DNA of 64,000 nucleotides, taken from the NCBI RefSeq assembly GCF_003065405.1, contig NZ_CP026947.1:1426001-1490000 (forward strand), given 5' to 3'. How positions within the stretch are numbered: position 1 is the stretch's first letter; each line of letters starts with the position of its first letter. The position numbers and the translations under genes are program-made. The DNA comes from Corynebacterium yudongzhengii. GTDB lineage: Bacteria > Actinomycetota > Actinomycetes > Mycobacteriales > Mycobacteriaceae. The notes below the pieces were generated by a model. That model did not search any database, had not been told where the DNA came from, and saw only the letters and a list, made by a program, of their open reading frames with translations. This document shows, in pieces, positions 30,449 through 43,976 of this stretch.

Positions 30449-32452
30449 ATGATTGGTCGCCTTGGTATCGACGACGTCCGCCCGGTCGTCTCCGCCCGCA
30501 CCCTACCCTCGAAGGCCGTTGTCGGAGAGGTGGTCCCCGTGACCGCGCTCGTCTGGCGCGAGGGGCACGACGCCGTCGCGGCGACCCTCACCGTGCTGCG
30601 CCCCGACGGTGAGCACTCCCAGGCGCACGCCATGACCACCGACCCGGAGAACCAGGACCGCGTCCACGGCGTGTTCGTCCCCGACGAGGTGGGCACGTGG
30701 GCCTTCCGCGTCGACGCCTGGTCTGATGTCTTCGCCACCTGGCGCAACGCCGTGTACAAGAAGCGCGACGCCGGCCAGTCGGCGGCCGAGATGGACAACG
30801 ACCTGCAGCACGGCGCCACCCTGTTCGACCGCGCCGCCCAGCAGACCCCGGCGCCGCACGCGAGCTTGCTTGCCGACGCCGCCCGCGACCTCCGCAACGC
30901 CGAGCTCGAATTGGACCAGCGCCTCGAGGTGGGCTTGAGCGACGAGGTCACCGAGATCCTGCGCGACTACCCGCTGCGCGATCTCTTGACCCGCGGGCCC
31001 ATCCACGAGGTCAAGGTCGAGCGCACCAAGGCCGGCTTTAGCTCCTGGTACGAGCTCTTCCCGCGCTCCACTGGCGCGCCGGGCGAGCACGGCACCTTCG
31101 CCACCACCGCCGAGGCGCTCGAGCGTGTCGCCGAGATGGGCTTCGACACCGTCTACTTCCCGCCGATCCACCCCATCGGCGAGGTCAACCGCAAGGGGCG
31201 CAACAACACGCTCACCCCGGAGCCCGAGGACGTCGGCTCCCCCTGGGCCATCGGCTCGGCCGACGGGGGCCATGACGCGGTGCACCCGCAGCTCGGCACG
31301 CTGGAGGACTTCCGCACGCTGGTCAGCCGCGCCGAGGACCTAGGCCTCGAGGTGGCCCTCGATCTCGCCCTGCAGGCCGCCCCGGATCACCCCTGGGCGG
31401 CCGAGCACCCCGAATTCTTCACGGTGCTTGCCGACGGCACCATCGCCTACGCCGAGAACCCGCCGAAGAAGTACCAGGACATCTACCCCCTCAACTTCGA
31501 CAACGACCCGGCCGGCATCTACGCGGAGGTCTACCGCGTGGTCAAGCACTGGATCGACAACGGCGTGCGCACCTTCCGCGTGGACAACCCGCACACCAAG
31601 CCGACGAACTTCTGGGCGTGGTTGATCGAGAAGGTCCACGAAACAGACCCGGATGTCATCTTCTTGGCCGAGGCGTTTACCCGCCCGGCGCGCCTATTCG
31701 GGCTGGCGAAGGCCGGGTTCTCCCAGTCCTATACCTACTTCACTTGGAAGACCACGAAGGACGAGCTCATCGACTTCGGGGAGATGATCCGCGACCAGGC
31801 GGATATCTCGCGGCCGAACCTGTTCGTCAATACCCCGGACATCCTGCACGAGTCGCTGCAGACGGGCGGGCGCGCGATGTTCGCCATCCGCGCGGTGCTC
31901 GCCTCCACGCTCTCGCCGCTGTGGGGCGTGTACTCCGGCTACGAGCTCTACGAGCACGTCCCGGTCCGCCCGGGCAGCGAGGAATACCTGGATTCGGAGA
32001 AGTACCAGATCCGCCACCGCGATTTCGAAGGGGCGAATGCCTCCGGCGATTCCTTAGAGCCTTTCATCACGACGCTCAACCGCCTGCGCCGCGAGCAGCC
32101 CGCCCTCCAACAGCTGCGGACCTTGCACTTCCACCCGATCGACAACGACCGCATGCTCGCTTACTCGAAGGTCGACCCGCACACGGGCAACACCATCCTG
32201 GTGGTGGTCACCCTGGATCCGCACTATGCCCAGGAGGCCACGGTCCACCTCGACTTCGACGCGCTCGGCCGCGAGCCCGGCGAGGTCGGCGTCCACGATC
32301 TGATCACCGGCTCCGACTACACCTGGGGCGAGCACAACTTCGTGCGCTTGGAGCCGCGTGCCGACGTCGCCCACGTCTTCGTTTTGCCCGATGTCACCCC
32401 CGACAACCGCGAGCGCATCGCCTGGCGCCACGTCACCGACTACCGCGGGTAA
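30449..32452 (+). CDS. glgE: Alpha-1,4-glucan:maltose-1-phosphate maltosyltransferase
   Basis: The 667-residue GH13_3 enzyme has an N-terminal beta domain ([21 protein letters not shown]), the GlgE-typical [12 protein letters not shown] and [28 protein letters not shown], the nucleophile D379 ([12 protein letters not shown]) and general acid E408 (FLAEAFTRP). It extends alpha-1,4-glucan with maltose 1-phosphate made from trehalose or ADP-glucose. glgB follows 52 bp downstream, the usual pair for branched glucan synthesis. The start at 30449 has GTAAGGAAAC upstream. Confidence 0.96.
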   Translation: MIGRLGIDDVRPVVSARTLPSKAVVGEVVPVTALVWREGHDAVAATLTVLRPDGEHSQAHAMTTDPENQDRVHGVFVPDEVGTWAFRVDAWSDVFATWRNAVYKKRDAGQSAAEMDNDLQHGATLFDRAAQQTPAPHASLLADAARDLRNAELELDQRLEVGLSDEVTEILRDYPLRDLLTRGPIHEVKVERTKAGFSSWYELFPRSTGAPGEHGTFATTAEALERVAEMGFDTVYFPPIHPIGEVNRKGRNNTLTPEPEDVGSPWAIGSADGGHDAVHPQLGTLEDFRTLVSRAEDLGLEVALDLALQAAPDHPWAAEHPEFFTVLADGTIAYAENPPKKYQDIYPLNFDNDPAGIYAEVYRVVKHWIDNGVRTFRVDNPHTKPTNFWAWLIEKVHETDPDVIFLAEAFTRPARLFGLAKAGFSQSYTYFTWKTTKDELIDFGEMIRDQADISRPNLFVNTPDILHESLQTGGRAMFAIRAVLASTLSPLWGVYSGYELYEHVPVRPGSEEYLDSEKYQIRHRDFEGANASGDSLEPFITTLNRLRREQPALQQLRTLHFHPIDNDRMLAYSKVDPHTGNTILVVVTLDPHYAQEATVHLDFDALGREPGEVGVHDLITGSDYTWGEHNFVRLEPRADVAHVFVLPDVTPDNRERIAWRHVTDYRG

Positions 32453-32504
32453 TTTCCTCCCACTAACGCTATCCCAACCTGCTGAAACGAGTACCGTCGA
32501 AGAC

Positions 32505-34673
32505 ATGACAGTGATCGATCCGAACGACCGCAAGCGGCTGACCCAGTGCCGCCACCACGCACCCCACGACATCTACGGCTGGCACCGCACCGACAACGGT
32601 TCCGTCGTGCGCACCCGCCAGCTCGGGGCCGTGCGCGTGGAGCTGCTCATCCACAACACCTCCATCGAGATGACCCCCGTGGGTGACGATATCTTCGTCG
32701 CCGAACTCAGCGACACCTACGCCCCCGACTACCGCCTACGCGTCTTCTACCCGGCCTCGGAGAAGATCATCGCCGACCCTTATCGCTTCTTGCCGACGCT
32801 CAGCGACTTCGACCTCCATCTCATCGGCGAGGGCCGCCACGAGCGTCTGTGGGAGGTCTTAGGCGCCAACGTCCGCGAGTTCGACACCCCGCAGGGCACG
32901 GTGCACGGCACGTCTTTCGCCGTGTGGGCACCGAACGCCGAGGGCGTGGCCGTCGTCGGCGACTTCTGCGCCTGGAACCCGAACCAGTACCCGATGCGCT
33001 CGCTCGGATCTTCCGGGGTGTGGGAGATTTTCATCCCCGGCATCGGGGTGGGCACCGAATATAAGTACGCCATCCAAACCAAGGACGGCTACCGCCGCGA
33101 CAAGGCCGACCCGCTGGCCAAGGCCACCAAGGCCCCGCCCGAGACGGTCTCTGTGGTCTCGTCGACCTCCCTGTTCGAGTGGACCGACCAGGACTACCTG
33201 GAGAAGCGCTCGCAGAAGGATCAGACCAACGAGCCGATGAGCATCTACGAGGTGCATGTGGGCTCCTGGATGATCGGCAAGGGCTACCGCGAGCTCGCCA
33301 CCGATCTTGTCGACTACGTCGCCGAGCAGGGCTTCACCCACGTGGAGTTCCTGCCCGTCGCCGAGCACCCCTTCGGCGGTTCCTGGGGCTACCAGGTCAG
33401 TGGCTACTACGCGCCGTCGGCACGCTGGGGCAGCCCCGATGACTTCCGGGCGCTTGTCAACGCGTTTCACGAGCGCGGTATCGGCGTTATCGTCGACTGG
33501 GTTCCCGCACACTTCCCCAAGGACGACTGGGCGCTGGCGCGTTTCGACGGCACCGCCCTCTACGAACACCCCGACTGGCGCCGCGGCGAGCAGAAGGACT
33601 GGGGCACCTACGTCTTCAACTTCGGCCGCAACGAGGTGCGCAACTTCCTGGTTGCCAACGCCCTGTACTGGGTCGAGGAGTTCCACCTCGACGGCCTGCG
33701 CGTCGACGCCGTCGCCTCGATGCTCTACCTGGATTACTCGCGTAACGACGGCGAATGGCTCCCCAACGAATACGGCGGACGCGAAAACCTCGACGCCGTG
33801 CGCCTACTACAGGAATTCAACGCCACCGTGCACCGCGAGCACCCCGGCATCGTCACCGTGGCCGAGGAATCCACCGCCTGGCCCGGAGTGACCGCCATGA
33901 CCTCCGACGACGGCCTCGGGTTCACCCTCAAGTGGAACATGGGCTGGATGAACGACACCCTCGAGTACTTCAAGCTCGACCCCGTCCACCGCTCCTACCA
34001 CCACAACGAGATCACCTTCTCGCTGGTCTACGCGTTCTCCGAGAAGTACGTCCTCCCCTTTAGCCACGACGAGGTCGTCCACGGCAAGAACTCCCTGTGG
34101 GGCCGCATGCCCGGCGACGACTGGAACAAGGCCGCCGGCCTGCGTGCTCTGTATGGCTACATGTACTCGCACCCCGGCAAGAAGCTGCTGTTCATGGGCC
34201 AGGAGTTCGGCCAGACCGGCGAGTGGGACGAGGCGCACTCCGTCGATTGGTCCAACCTCGAAGGCTGGGGCGAGGAATACCACCGCGGCATCCAGCGCCT
34301 GGTGCACGACATGAACGCCATCTACACCACCCACCCGGCGCTCTACCGCCAGGACAACACCCCGGCCGGCTTCCAGTGGGTCAAGGGCGACGACTCCGAA
34401 CACAACGTATTGGCCTACATCCGCTGGTCCGACGACGGGCAGGCACTCCTCGCCGTGGTGAACCTCTCCGGTTCCTCCCACGAGGCCTACACCTTCGGTG
34501 TGCCCCTTAAGGACTGGGAGCTCGTCCTCAATAGCGACGCCGACATCTACGCCGGCGCCGGAAACGACCTGCCGCATCAGGTCCACGCCGAACGCCGCGA
34601 CTGGGACGGCCAGCAATACGCCCTGACCGTGCACATGCCAGCTAACAGCGTGCAGTGGTACCGGGCGGTGTAG
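32505..34673 (+). CDS. glgB: 1,4-alpha-glucan branching enzyme
   Basis: From ATG 32505 the product is 722 residues, with CBM48 (FAVWAPNAEGVAVVGDFCAWN) and a GH13_9 barrel. The nucleophile is D401 (LDGLRVDAVASMLY) and the acid E454 (VAEESTAWP); the LPFSHDEVVHGKNSL motif supplies the histidine and aspartate. It cuts and transfers alpha-1,4 chains to form alpha-1,6 branches in the glucan extended by GlgE. The frame is open to 32358, inside glgE, but the extra part is not family-like. A tandem repeat and a palindrome follow the gene. Confidence 0.96.
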   Translation: MTVIDPNDRKRLTQCRHHAPHDIYGWHRTDNGSVVRTRQLGAVRVELLIHNTSIEMTPVGDDIFVAELSDTYAPDYRLRVFYPASEKIIADPYRFLPTLSDFDLHLIGEGRHERLWEVLGANVREFDTPQGTVHGTSFAVWAPNAEGVAVVGDFCAWNPNQYPMRSLGSSGVWEIFIPGIGVGTEYKYAIQTKDGYRRDKADPLAKATKAPPETVSVVSSTSLFEWTDQDYLEKRSQKDQTNEPMSIYEVHVGSWMIGKGYRELATDLVDYVAEQGFTHVEFLPVAEHPFGGSWGYQVSGYYAPSARWGSPDDFRALVNAFHERGIGVIVDWVPAHFPKDDWALARFDGTALYEHPDWRRGEQKDWGTYVFNFGRNEVRNFLVANALYWVEEFHLDGLRVDAVASMLYLDYSRNDGEWLPNEYGGRENLDAVRLLQEFNATVHREHPGIVTVAEESTAWPGVTAMTSDDGLGFTLKWNMGWMNDTLEYFKLDPVHRSYHHNEITFSLVYAFSEKYVLPFSHDEVVHGKNSLWGRMPGDDWNKAAGLRALYGYMYSHPGKKLLFMGQEFGQTGEWDEAHSVDWSNLEGWGEEYHRGIQRLVHDMNAIYTTHPALYRQDNTPAGFQWVKGDDSEHNVLAYIRWSDDGQALLAVVNLSGSSHEAYTFGVPLKDWELVLNSDADIYAGAGNDLPHQVHAERRDWDGQQYALTVHMPANSVQWYRAV

Positions 34674-34687
34674 GTTCTTCGGTTGCC

Positions 34688-34726
34688 GGGCTCGGGTTTC
34701 GGGCTCGGGTTTCGGGCTCGGGTTTC
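34688..34726 (+). repeat. Three tandem 13-bp repeats after glgB
   Basis: GGGCTCGGGTTTC occurs three times in a row, 15 bases past the glgB stop. It may vary in copy number between strains. No coding role is seen. Confidence 0.8.
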
Positions 34727-34770
34727 CGGCGGATTTGGCCCGAATTCCATGCGACGATAACGTTTTCGCA

Positions 34771-34870
34771 CACCTGGTCGAAAGGAGTCACCCCTAAAGG
34801 AGTCCCGCGCGGTCGAAACCAGTACTCCTTTCTGAGCGACTGTTTTCGACCAGCGCTAACGCGGCATGCG
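34771..34870 (+). repeat. Dispersed palindromic repeat, copy H
   Basis: CTGGTCGAAAGGAGTCACCC, CCTAAAGGAGTCCCG, then GGTCGAAACCAGTACTCC, a degenerate right arm and TTTTCGACCAGCGCTAACGC with GGCATGCGGAAGG. The central block is inverted relative to copies A-E (GGTCGAAA instead of TTTCGACC). Confidence 0.85.
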
Positions 34871-34907
34871 GAAGGTTCCGGCCCGTTCCGCCGCAACAGC
34901 CAAAAAC

Positions 34908-35759
34908 CTAGTACAACGCCGAGGCAAACTTCGTGCGCGCCTGCTTCACGCGCGGATCAGAGTTGCCGAGCATCTCGAAGTACTCAATGAGGCGCTGCTT
35001 AATCTCTTCCTTCTCGTCGCCGGCGGTGGTCTTCATCAGCTCGATCAGATCATCGAAGGCCTTCTCCGCGTTGCCGGCCAGAAGGTCGCGGTCCGCGGTG
35101 GCGAACTCGGCACGCTGGTCGGAGTCCTGGCGCTTGAGCAGGACGACGGTGGCGCGCGCCTGGCGGATCTCGCGGCTGTCGTTATCGGCGAGCACCTCGT
35201 CGTAGATGTTCAAGGCGCGGTCGTAGTCGCGGGCGTTAAGAGCCTCCATGGCGGCCTCGAGCCGCGGGTCCTGACTCTCCTGCGCCGGCTGCTCCTCGGC
35301 GTCCGGAAGGCCCTGCAGCTTGCCGGCTACGGCCTGGGTGATCGCCTGCAGCCACTTGCGCAGGTTCTCCTTCGGCTGGGCGCCCTGGAAGTTGGTCAGC
35401 GGCTGCCCGCCGGCGAGTGCGATGACCGTCGGCAAGGCCTGCACGCCGAAGGCCTGGGCGATCTGCGGGGTGTTATCGGCGTCGACGTAGCCCACGACGA
35501 ACTCCCGCTGGCCGGCCGCCAGATCCTCGAGGTCGGTGCGTAGGGTGGCGGTGGCGTCGGCACGCTCGGAGCCTACGAGCACGATCACCGGAACCTGCAT
35601 CGAGCGGCGCAGCACCTCGGTCTCGAAGTTCTGCTGGGTGACGGTGAAGTACGTCGCCACCTCCGCCGAGGAGCCAGCACCAGCACCAGCAGCCGGGGCG
35701 CTCTTCTTCAGCTGGCCCAGATCTACAGCTCCACCGGAAAACTTATTCGGGTTGGTCAT
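34908..35759 (-). CDS. Thioredoxin-fold/TPR co-chaperone-like protein (CnoX/YbbN-like)
   Basis: The 283-residue protein has an N-terminal thioredoxin-like domain (FETEVLRRSMQVPVIVLVGSER, FVVGYVDADNTPQIAQAFGVQALPTVIALAGGQPL) in which the CxxC active site is absent. Tetratricopeptide-like helices follow (EAAMEALNARDYDRALNIYDEVL). This is the CnoX/YbbN architecture, a redox-linked holdase co-chaperone in E. coli. Without cysteines, this protein probably acts only in binding. The downstream gap holds palindrome H. The next gene upstream is 0-1 bp away, so they form an operon. Confidence 0.82.
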   Translation of the reverse strand: MTNPNKFSGGAVDLGQLKKSAPAAGAGAGSSAEVATYFTVTQQNFETEVLRRSMQVPVIVLVGSERADATATLRTDLEDLAAGQREFVVGYVDADNTPQIAQAFGVQALPTVIALAGGQPLTNFQGAQPKENLRKWLQAITQAVAGKLQGLPDAEEQPAQESQDPRLEAAMEALNARDYDRALNIYDEVLADNDSREIRQARATVVLLKRQDSDQRAEFATADRDLLAGNAEKAFDDLIELMKTTAGDEKEEIKQRLIEYFEMLGNSDPRVKQARTKFASALY

Positions 35760-36074
35760 CTACTGTTCCTTCTGCTTTTCGAGTGCGTGTTCCAAAGATT
35801 CCATCTTCTGGGTGAGCATGTTGGTACGCCCCGGCCGGATGTCGGCCTTCACCACGAGGGAGACCCGCGGGCTGACCTCCTCGACGGCCTGCGTGGCTCG
35901 CTTGATCACGTCGAAGACTTCATCCCACTCCCCTTCCAGCGTGGTGAACATCGCGGAGGTCTCGTTCGGCAGTCCGGAGGCGCGGACGACGGCGACGGCA
36001 CGCGCCACCGCCTCAGACATCTCCGCTGTCGACGACTCGGTGACGGTCGGAGCAACAGAAAATGCGACGATCAT
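35760..36074 (-). CDS. MTH1187/YkoF-family thiamine-binding protein
   Basis: From ATG 36074 the product is 104 residues: IVAFSVAPTV at the start, VARAVAVVRASGLPNETSAMFTTLEGEWDEVFDVIKRATQAV in the middle and RVSLVVKADIRPGR near the end, the pattern of the DUF77/thiamine-binding family. Members form small ferredoxin-like oligomers that bind thiamine or related ligands. The open frame extends upstream to 36302, but that part overlaps the CxxC gene in another frame. It lies directly upstream of the CnoX-like gene. Confidence 0.8.
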   Translation of the reverse strand: MIVAFSVAPTVTESSTAEMSEAVARAVAVVRASGLPNETSAMFTTLEGEWDEVFDVIKRATQAVEEVSPRVSLVVKADIRPGRTNMLTQKMESLEHALEKQKEQ

Positions 36075-36084
36075 GTCATCCAGG

Positions 36085-36339
36085 CTACCCGTGTCTCTCC
36101 CAGCAACGCCGGTGCCAGTGCCGCCGGTCGTCGGGACGCAACTCGTCCCAGGCCACCACGTGCGCGATGCCCGGCGGGATGTCCTGGTTACACCAGGGAC
36201 ACAGGTAGTACTTCGTCGCGCGGCTCGCGCCGATATGACGCCAGAGGTAGGTGCCGCGGCGCTGGGTGCCGTAGAAGGCGGCGCCGTCGGCAGGCAGGGC
36301 ACGCTGGGCCGAGCGGCGGCGGCGATTCTTCCGGGGCAT
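36085..36339 (-). CDS. Small basic CxxC/histidine protein
   Basis: The 84-residue protein (ATG 36339) is Arg-rich at the N-terminus (MPRKNRRRRSAQRALP) and carries YYLCPWCNQDIPPG and HVVAWD...HWHRRCWERH, a Cys-Cys-His-Cys pattern that may bind zinc, resembling a tiny HNH/zinc-ribbon protein. It follows nucS by 2 bp and is conserved next to it in actinobacteria as far as I recall. Its function is unknown; DNA or RNA binding with NucS is a guess. Confidence 0.7.
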   Translation of the reverse strand: MPRKNRRRRSAQRALPADGAAFYGTQRRGTYLWRHIGASRATKYYLCPWCNQDIPPGIAHVVAWDELRPDDRRHWHRRCWERHG

Positions 36340-36341
36340 GC

Positions 36342-37034
36342 CTAGAACAGGCGCAGTTCGTTGGTTTCGATGCCGCGCAGGTCGTCGTAGTCGAGGACGA
36401 CGCAGCGGATGCCGCGGTCCTCGGCGAGCGTGCGGGCCTGCGGTTTGATCTGCTGGGCGGCGAACACGCCGGTCACGGGCTTGAGCAGATCGTCGCGGTT
36501 GAGCAGCTCGAGATACCGGGTGAGCTGCTCCACGCCGTCGATGTTGCCCCGGCGCTTGACCTCGACGGCCACGGCCGCCCCGTCGGCGTCGCGGGCCAAG
36601 AGATCGACCGGCCCGATGGCGGTCGGGTACTCCCGGCGCACCAGCGAGTAGCCCTCGCCGAGGGTGGTGATGTGTTCGGCGAGCAACTCCTGCAGGTGGG
36701 ACTCGACGCCATCTTTGACGAGCCCGGGGTCCTCGCCGAGTTCGACCTCGATGTCGTGGCGAATCTCCGAGACGGTGATCCGCAGCTGCTCGCCTTTCGG
36801 GTTCTCGACGATCCAGAGCCGGTCGCCGGTGTCCTCGCCGTCCATGTCGGTGATCTCCGACTCGGTGAACGTACACGGCGGAGTCATCCAGTTCAGCGGT
36901 TTGTAGGCGCGGTCGTCGGCATGCACGGAAACCGAACCATCGGCCTTGATCATCAGCAGACGATCAGCCAGGGGCAGATGGGCCGACAGGCGGCCGACAT
37001 AATCGACAGAACAGCGGGCGATGACGAGACGCAT
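36342..37034 (-). CDS. nucS: Mismatch-specific endonuclease NucS/EndoMS
   Basis: The 230-residue NucS has an N-terminal DNA-binding domain ([21 protein letters not shown]) and a RecB-like nuclease core with D144 (GPVDLLARD), E158 and K160 (AVEVKRRG). It ends in LRLF, a short hydrophobic C-terminus of the sort reported to bind the sliding clamp. In actinobacteria lacking MutS/MutL it performs noncanonical mismatch repair by double-strand cleavage at mismatches. It is preceded by the DUF2550 gene (10-bp gap) in the same operon. Confidence 0.95.
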   Translation of the reverse strand: MRLVIARCSVDYVGRLSAHLPLADRLLMIKADGSVSVHADDRAYKPLNWMTPPCTFTESEITDMDGEDTGDRLWIVENPKGEQLRITVSEIRHDIEVELGEDPGLVKDGVESHLQELLAEHITTLGEGYSLVRREYPTAIGPVDLLARDADGAAVAVEVKRRGNIDGVEQLTRYLELLNRDDLLKPVTGVFAAQQIKPQARTLAEDRGIRCVVLDYDDLRGIETNELRLF

Positions 37035-37044
37035 GCCGAATACC

Positions 37045-37506
37045 CTAGCGCTTCCGCTTCCGGGCCGCTTTCATCAGGAGGGACTTATGGTCGATGCGCT
37101 CCTTGCGCTCGGAGGGCGCGGACTCCACCCAGGAGACCACCGCCTTCGCCGACGCCGGGGCCATAGCCATCTCATAGCGATCCGACCCGCAGGCCAGCTC
37201 GATGATGATGTAGTGCGGGGCGAGGATCTCTGGGTCTTCGTCGTCCGCCCGGCGATGCCCGCGCAGCTCAGTGTGGGTGCGATGCAGCGCGAGGTCCGGG
37301 CGCGGAAGTAAAGACCGCAGTTTATGGAACTCCAGATAGTCGCCGTGATAGCTCATCACCCCGTGGCGGAAGTCCTCGGAGCTTTCCGACGGCAAACTGC
37401 GCACCAGCGCCGGCACCCCGTGGGAGCGCACGAAGAAGAAACGCCAACCAGCCAAGCAGACGGCAAGGACCACCACCACCGAGATGATCACCGTCACGAC
37501 CGTCAC
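37045..37506 (-). CDS. DUF2550 family single-pass membrane protein
   Basis: The GTG start at 37506 lies eight bases after AAAGGA, giving 153 residues. An N-terminal membrane helix ([23 protein letters not shown]) is followed by a soluble domain containing [12 protein letters not shown]...WRHGV-like [22 protein letters not shown], the DUF2550 hallmark. These proteins are always found after atpC in mycobacteria and corynebacteria, but their role is unknown. The longer frame to 37584 overlaps the hairpin after atpC and is unlikely. Confidence 0.82.
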   Translation of the reverse strand: MTVVTVIISVVVVLAVCLAGWRFFFVRSHGVPALVRSLPSESSEDFRHGVMSYHGDYLEFHKLRSLLPRPDLALHRTHTELRGHRRADDEDPEILAPHYIIIELACGSDRYEMAMAPASAKAVVSWVESAPSERKERIDHKSLLMKAARKRKR

Positions 37507-37562
37507 GCTGAGTCCTTTCTTTCTGCTCTGAGGGTATTTAAACACCACTGCCCTATACAGCG

Positions 37563-37600
37563 CAACGGGCCCGACACCATACACAGTGTCGGGCCCGTTG
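37563..37600 (-). terminator. Strong palindrome after atpC
   Basis: CAACGGGCCCGACAC and GTGTCGGGCCCGTTG are perfect 15-bp arms around an 8-base loop, 20 bases past the atpC stop. No long T-run follows on the minus strand, so termination may be partial or Rho-assisted. Confidence 0.6.
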
Positions 37601-37619
37601 TCGGCGTGATCGGACGTGG

Positions 37620-37994
37620 CTACCGGGTCTCGCGGCTACGGCGCAGCGCCTTGAGATCACTCTCGGCGCGGGCCTTCTCCGCAGCGTCCTCGCTCTCGAG
37701 TCGGCGTGTGGAGGCCTCTTCGTCGATCTCGCTGGACCAGCTGGCGTTGTGTGCCAAGACGGTGACCTTGTCGGAGGTGACCGTCAGAAAGCCGTCCTGC
37801 ACGGCGGCGATGAGCTTGTCGCCGTCCACGGGATCGATGGTCACGATGCCGTTGCTGACCAACTGGCCCAGCAGCGGCTCGTGGCCGGGGAGCACGCCGA
37901 TCTCACCTTCGGTGGTCTGCGCGGTGACCATGGTGGCCTGACCAGACCAGAGCATGCGGTCAACCGAGACCATCTGCACGGTGAATTCAGCCAT
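37620..37994 (-). CDS. atpC: ATP synthase F1 epsilon subunit
   Basis: The 124-residue protein has the N-terminal beta-sandwich ([42 protein letters not shown]) and a short C-terminal helix region ([19 protein letters not shown]). It links the central stalk to the c-ring and can inhibit ATP hydrolysis. It is the last gene of the atp operon, 10 bp after atpD. Confidence 0.96.
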   Translation of the reverse strand: MAEFTVQMVSVDRMLWSGQATMVTAQTTEGEIGVLPGHEPLLGQLVSNGIVTIDPVDGDKLIAAVQDGFLTVTSDKVTVLAHNASWSSEIDEEASTRRLESEDAAEKARAESDLKALRRSRETR

Positions 37995-38004
37995 GGTGAA
38001 ACCC

Positions 38005-40433
<2,429 letters not shown>

Positions 40434-40490
40434 GGTTCACTGCCTCCCTTCTGTGTTGTCTAGACGGTGATGGATTCCGGCAGATACTGC

Positions 40491-42134
40491 CTAGTCGTCC
40501 TTCTTGGCCGTCTTACGGGAGACGGTGAGCTCGGTGTTCTTCACGTCTTGGGAATCCAGGGCGTCGTGCTCCTCGACGATGGACTTGCCCTCAGAGGTGC
40601 GGAAGCCCTGAGCGAAGTTCTCGTTCTCCTTAAGAAGCGCGTCCTTGGACTCGTCGGACAGCGGCTTGCCACCCTTGATCTGCTCGTAGACCTCCGGAAC
40701 GGTGCCGCGGAAATGCTCCTGCATCTCAAACTCGTAGCGACGGACGTCCTCGACGGGAACGTTATCGAAGGCGCCCTGGTCGGCCAGCCAGATCGAGACG
40801 ATCTGGAACTCGACGGGCTGCGGGGAGTTCTCCGGCTGCTTAAGCAGCTCGACCAGGCGGGAGCCACGATCCAGCTGTCGCTTGGAGACGGGGTCCAGAT
40901 CGGAGGCGAAGGTGGCGAACGCCTCGAGGTCGCGGTAGGCGGCCAGCGAGAGACGCAGGTTACCGGCGACCTTCTTCATGCCCTTGGTCTGGGCCGCGCC
41001 ACCGACGCGGGAGACGGAGACACCGACGTCGACAGCCGGGCGCACGCCCTGGTTGAAGAGGTCCGACTGGAGGAAGCACTGGCCGTCGGTAATCGAGATG
41101 ACGTTGGTCGGAATGAAGGCACCGACGTCGTTCGCCTTGGTCTCGATGATCGGCAGCGCGGTCAGAGAGCCGGCACCGAGCTCGTCGTTGAGCTTGGCGG
41201 CGCGCTCCAGCAGGCGGGAGTGCAGGTAGAAGACGTCACCCGGGTATGCCTCACGGCCCGGCGGGCGACGCAGCAGCAGCGAGATCGCGCGGTAGGCCTC
41301 GGCCTGCTTGGTCAGGTCGTCGTAAATGACCAGGACGTGCTTGCCCTGGTACATCCAGTGCTGGCCCAGGGCGGCACCGGAGAACGGTGCGAGCCACTTG
41401 AAGCCGGCGGAGTCGGAGGCCGGAGCCGCCACGATGGTGGTGTACTCCAGGGCGCCGTGCTCCTCCAGGGTGCGGCGCACGCTGGCGATGGTGGAGCCCT
41501 TCTGGCCGACGGCAACGTAGATGCAGCGGACCTGCTGCTCCGGGTCGCCGGTCTCCCAGTTGGCCTTCTGGTTGAGGATCGTATCCAGGCCGATGGTGGT
41601 CTTACCGGTCTTACGGTCACCGATGATCAGCTGACGCTGACCACGGCCGATCGGGGTCATCGCGTCAATGCCCTTGATGCCGGTCTGCATCGGCTCCTCG
41701 ACCGGCTGACGGTCGAGAACGCCCGCGGCCTGCAGCTCGAGGGCGCGCTCCTCCTCGGAGGAGATGTCGCCGAGGCCGTCGATGGCCTGGCCGAGCGGGT
41801 TGATGACGCGGCCGAGGAATTCCTCGCCCACGGGGATGGACAGGACCTCGCCCGTCCGCTTGACTTCCTGACCCTGGGTGATGGTCTCGAAGTTACCCAG
41901 GATCACGGTACCGATCGTGTCGGTCTCGAGGTTCTGTGCGACGCCGATGACGCCGTTGGGGAACTCGAGCAGCTCATTCGACATCACGGACGGCAGGCCC
42001 GAAACCTGGGCAATACCGTCTGCTGCCGAAATGACCACGCCGACCTCCTCACGGGAGGCCTCCGCGGAGTAGCTCGAGGTGTAGTTCGCTATCGCGCTAC
42101 GGATCTCATCGGAGGAGATCGTCAGCTCCGCCAT
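40491..42134 (-). CDS. atpA: ATP synthase F1 alpha subunit
   Basis: The 547-residue subunit starts [18 protein letters not shown] at 42134 and has the P-loop [13 protein letters not shown] and the [18 protein letters not shown] region. The C-terminus has an acidic/basic extension past 510 (SRKTAKKDD). It forms the noncatalytic nucleotide sites. A longer frame to 42167 adds 11 residues of no family match. It follows atpH with a gap of about 55 bp. Confidence 0.97.
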   Translation of the reverse strand: MAELTISSDEIRSAIANYTSSYSAEASREEVGVVISAADGIAQVSGLPSVMSNELLEFPNGVIGVAQNLETDTIGTVILGNFETITQGQEVKRTGEVLSIPVGEEFLGRVINPLGQAIDGLGDISSEEERALELQAAGVLDRQPVEEPMQTGIKGIDAMTPIGRGQRQLIIGDRKTGKTTIGLDTILNQKANWETGDPEQQVRCIYVAVGQKGSTIASVRRTLEEHGALEYTTIVAAPASDSAGFKWLAPFSGAALGQHWMYQGKHVLVIYDDLTKQAEAYRAISLLLRRPPGREAYPGDVFYLHSRLLERAAKLNDELGAGSLTALPIIETKANDVGAFIPTNVISITDGQCFLQSDLFNQGVRPAVDVGVSVSRVGGAAQTKGMKKVAGNLRLSLAAYRDLEAFATFASDLDPVSKRQLDRGSRLVELLKQPENSPQPVEFQIVSIWLADQGAFDNVPVEDVRRYEFEMQEHFRGTVPEVYEQIKGGKPLSDESKDALLKENENFAQGFRTSEGKSIVEEHDALDSQDVKNTELTVSRKTAKKDD

Positions 42135-42188
42135 GTTCTTCCTGCTCTCGGTAGTATCTTCCAGCATTGATTGTATTGTTAGGGCCGC

Positions 42189-43013
42189 CTACGCTAGCGC
42201 GGCACGGAGACGCTCGATGTGGTTCCGGGTGGAACCGTCGATGATCTCGTCGCCGACGCGGACCACCACTCCACCGAGGAGGCTGGCGTCGACCTCGGTG
42301 TGAATGGACATGTCGCGACCGTAAATCTGTCCCAGCTTCTCGGCGAGGCTCGCCTGCTGGCCCTCATTCAGCTCCTCCGCGGCGACCACGTGGGCGACCG
42401 AGCGGTTGCGCAGCTGTGCTGCCTGCTCCGCGATGCCCGCGATGTCGTCGATGGGGTTCTTGTCGGGTCGGCCGATCACCTGCAGCGACAGCGCCTCGGT
42501 GAACATGGTGACCTTCCCGTAGAGCACGTTAGCCAGCAGGCCGCGCTTGGCGCTCGACTCTGCGGTGCGATCCGAGAGCAGCTGCGTGAGCTTGCCCTCG
42601 CGGTCCAGGAGCCGAGACAGCTGGAAGAGTTCCTCTTCCACCTGCTCCAGCTGGCCCTGGGCCTCCGCGCCGCGCAGAAGCGAGCGTCGACCGAGTTCAA
42701 CCAGGCCGTCACGGAACTCGCGGGTGGTCGACCACTGCTGGCGGGCAACCTCCTTGAGGACCGACAGGGTCGGTTCGGCGATCTTGCCGCCGTAGAGGCG
42801 CTCGACGATACCGGTGCGCTGTTCGGCCTCGACCGAAGGATCGGACACGGCGATGCGCAGGGTGCGATCATCATCCAGGGTGTCGACGACCTCGAACAGC
42901 TCGATACCGGTCTGAGCGGCGGTAGCCACCACGTTGCCGTCCTGGATGGTGTTATCCAGGTGCTCGGCGGCCTTGTTCAGTGCTTCGCGGCTTGCTGCGT
43001 GCATCTCGCTCAC
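42189..43013 (-). CDS. atpH: ATP synthase F1 delta subunit
   Basis: The 274-residue protein is longer than the 180-residue E. coli delta but usual for corynebacteria. An N-terminal extension with helices ([17 protein letters not shown]) precedes the OSCP-like domain ([23 protein letters not shown]...; [54 protein letters not shown]). It ties the b stalk to the top of F1. It overlaps atpF by 4 bp. Confidence 0.96.
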   Translation of the reverse strand: MSEMHAASREALNKAAEHLDNTIQDGNVVATAAQTGIELFEVVDTLDDDRTLRIAVSDPSVEAEQRTGIVERLYGGKIAEPTLSVLKEVARQQWSTTREFRDGLVELGRRSLLRGAEAQGQLEQVEEELFQLSRLLDREGKLTQLLSDRTAESSAKRGLLANVLYGKVTMFTEALSLQVIGRPDKNPIDDIAGIAEQAAQLRNRSVAHVVAAEELNEGQQASLAEKLGQIYGRDMSIHTEVDASLLGGVVVRVGDEIIDGSTRNHIERLRAALA

Positions 43014-43579
43014 TTTCCGGCCGGGGTCACGGTGTCGAGACCGGACAGGAAGTTATCGATCGTGCCGGAGCGCTTAGTGCTGTCCGACAGCTCGGTACCG
43101 AGCAGACGCTCAGCCAGGTTGATCGAGTTCTGTCCCATCTCGGAACGAAGCTCGCCGACGACGCGATCGCGCGACGCCTGCAGCTGCTTCTCACCGTTTT
43201 CCACGATGCGCTTGGACTCGGCTTCGGCGTTAGCCCGCAGTTCAGCCTCGATCTCCTTGCCGCGCTCGCGCGCCTGCTCACGGATCTCGGCTGCCTCGGA
43301 ACGTGCCTCAGCGAGCTGTGCATTGTACTTCTCCAGAGCGGCCTTCGCCTCGGCCTGAGCGGCCTCTGCACGCTGAATGCCACCCTTGATCCGGTCCTCA
43401 CGCTCGGTCAGGACCTCCTGGAACTTCGGAAGGATGAACTTCCAGAAGATAAACAGGATGACCAGGAACGGAATGATGGACCAGACGATGTCGTAAGTCT
43501 TGGGCAGGAGAATGGAGTTGCCACCCTCGAGGGGCAGCTGCTCCGCCTCCTGCGCAAGCAGGTAAATGACGTTCGTCAT
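43010..43579 (-). CDS. atpF: ATP synthase Fo b subunit
   Basis: The 189-residue protein has one membrane helix ([25 protein letters not shown], about 29-52), followed by a long charged helix with heptad-like ILTERED...[27 protein letters not shown] and a C-terminal part contacting delta. It is the stator stalk. It follows atpE by 65 bp and overlaps atpH. Confidence 0.97.
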   Translation of the reverse strand: MTNVIYLLAQEAEQLPLEGGNSILLPKTYDIVWSIIPFLVILFIFWKFILPKFQEVLTEREDRIKGGIQRAEAAQAEAKAALEKYNAQLAEARSEAAEIREQARERGKEIEAELRANAEAESKRIVENGEKQLQASRDRVVGELRSEMGQNSINLAERLLGTELSDSTKRSGTIDNFLSGLDTVTPAGK

Positions 43580-43644
43580 GTCTCTCCAGTCTGAAATAGA
43601 GGGTGTCTCTCAACGACCCTCAGGGTCAAAAGGTCCGCTCGTGG

Positions 43645-43938
<294 letters not shown>

Positions 43939-43976
43939 CTATTCAGTTAACCGCGAGGTTCGCGTTGACGGGCGCG

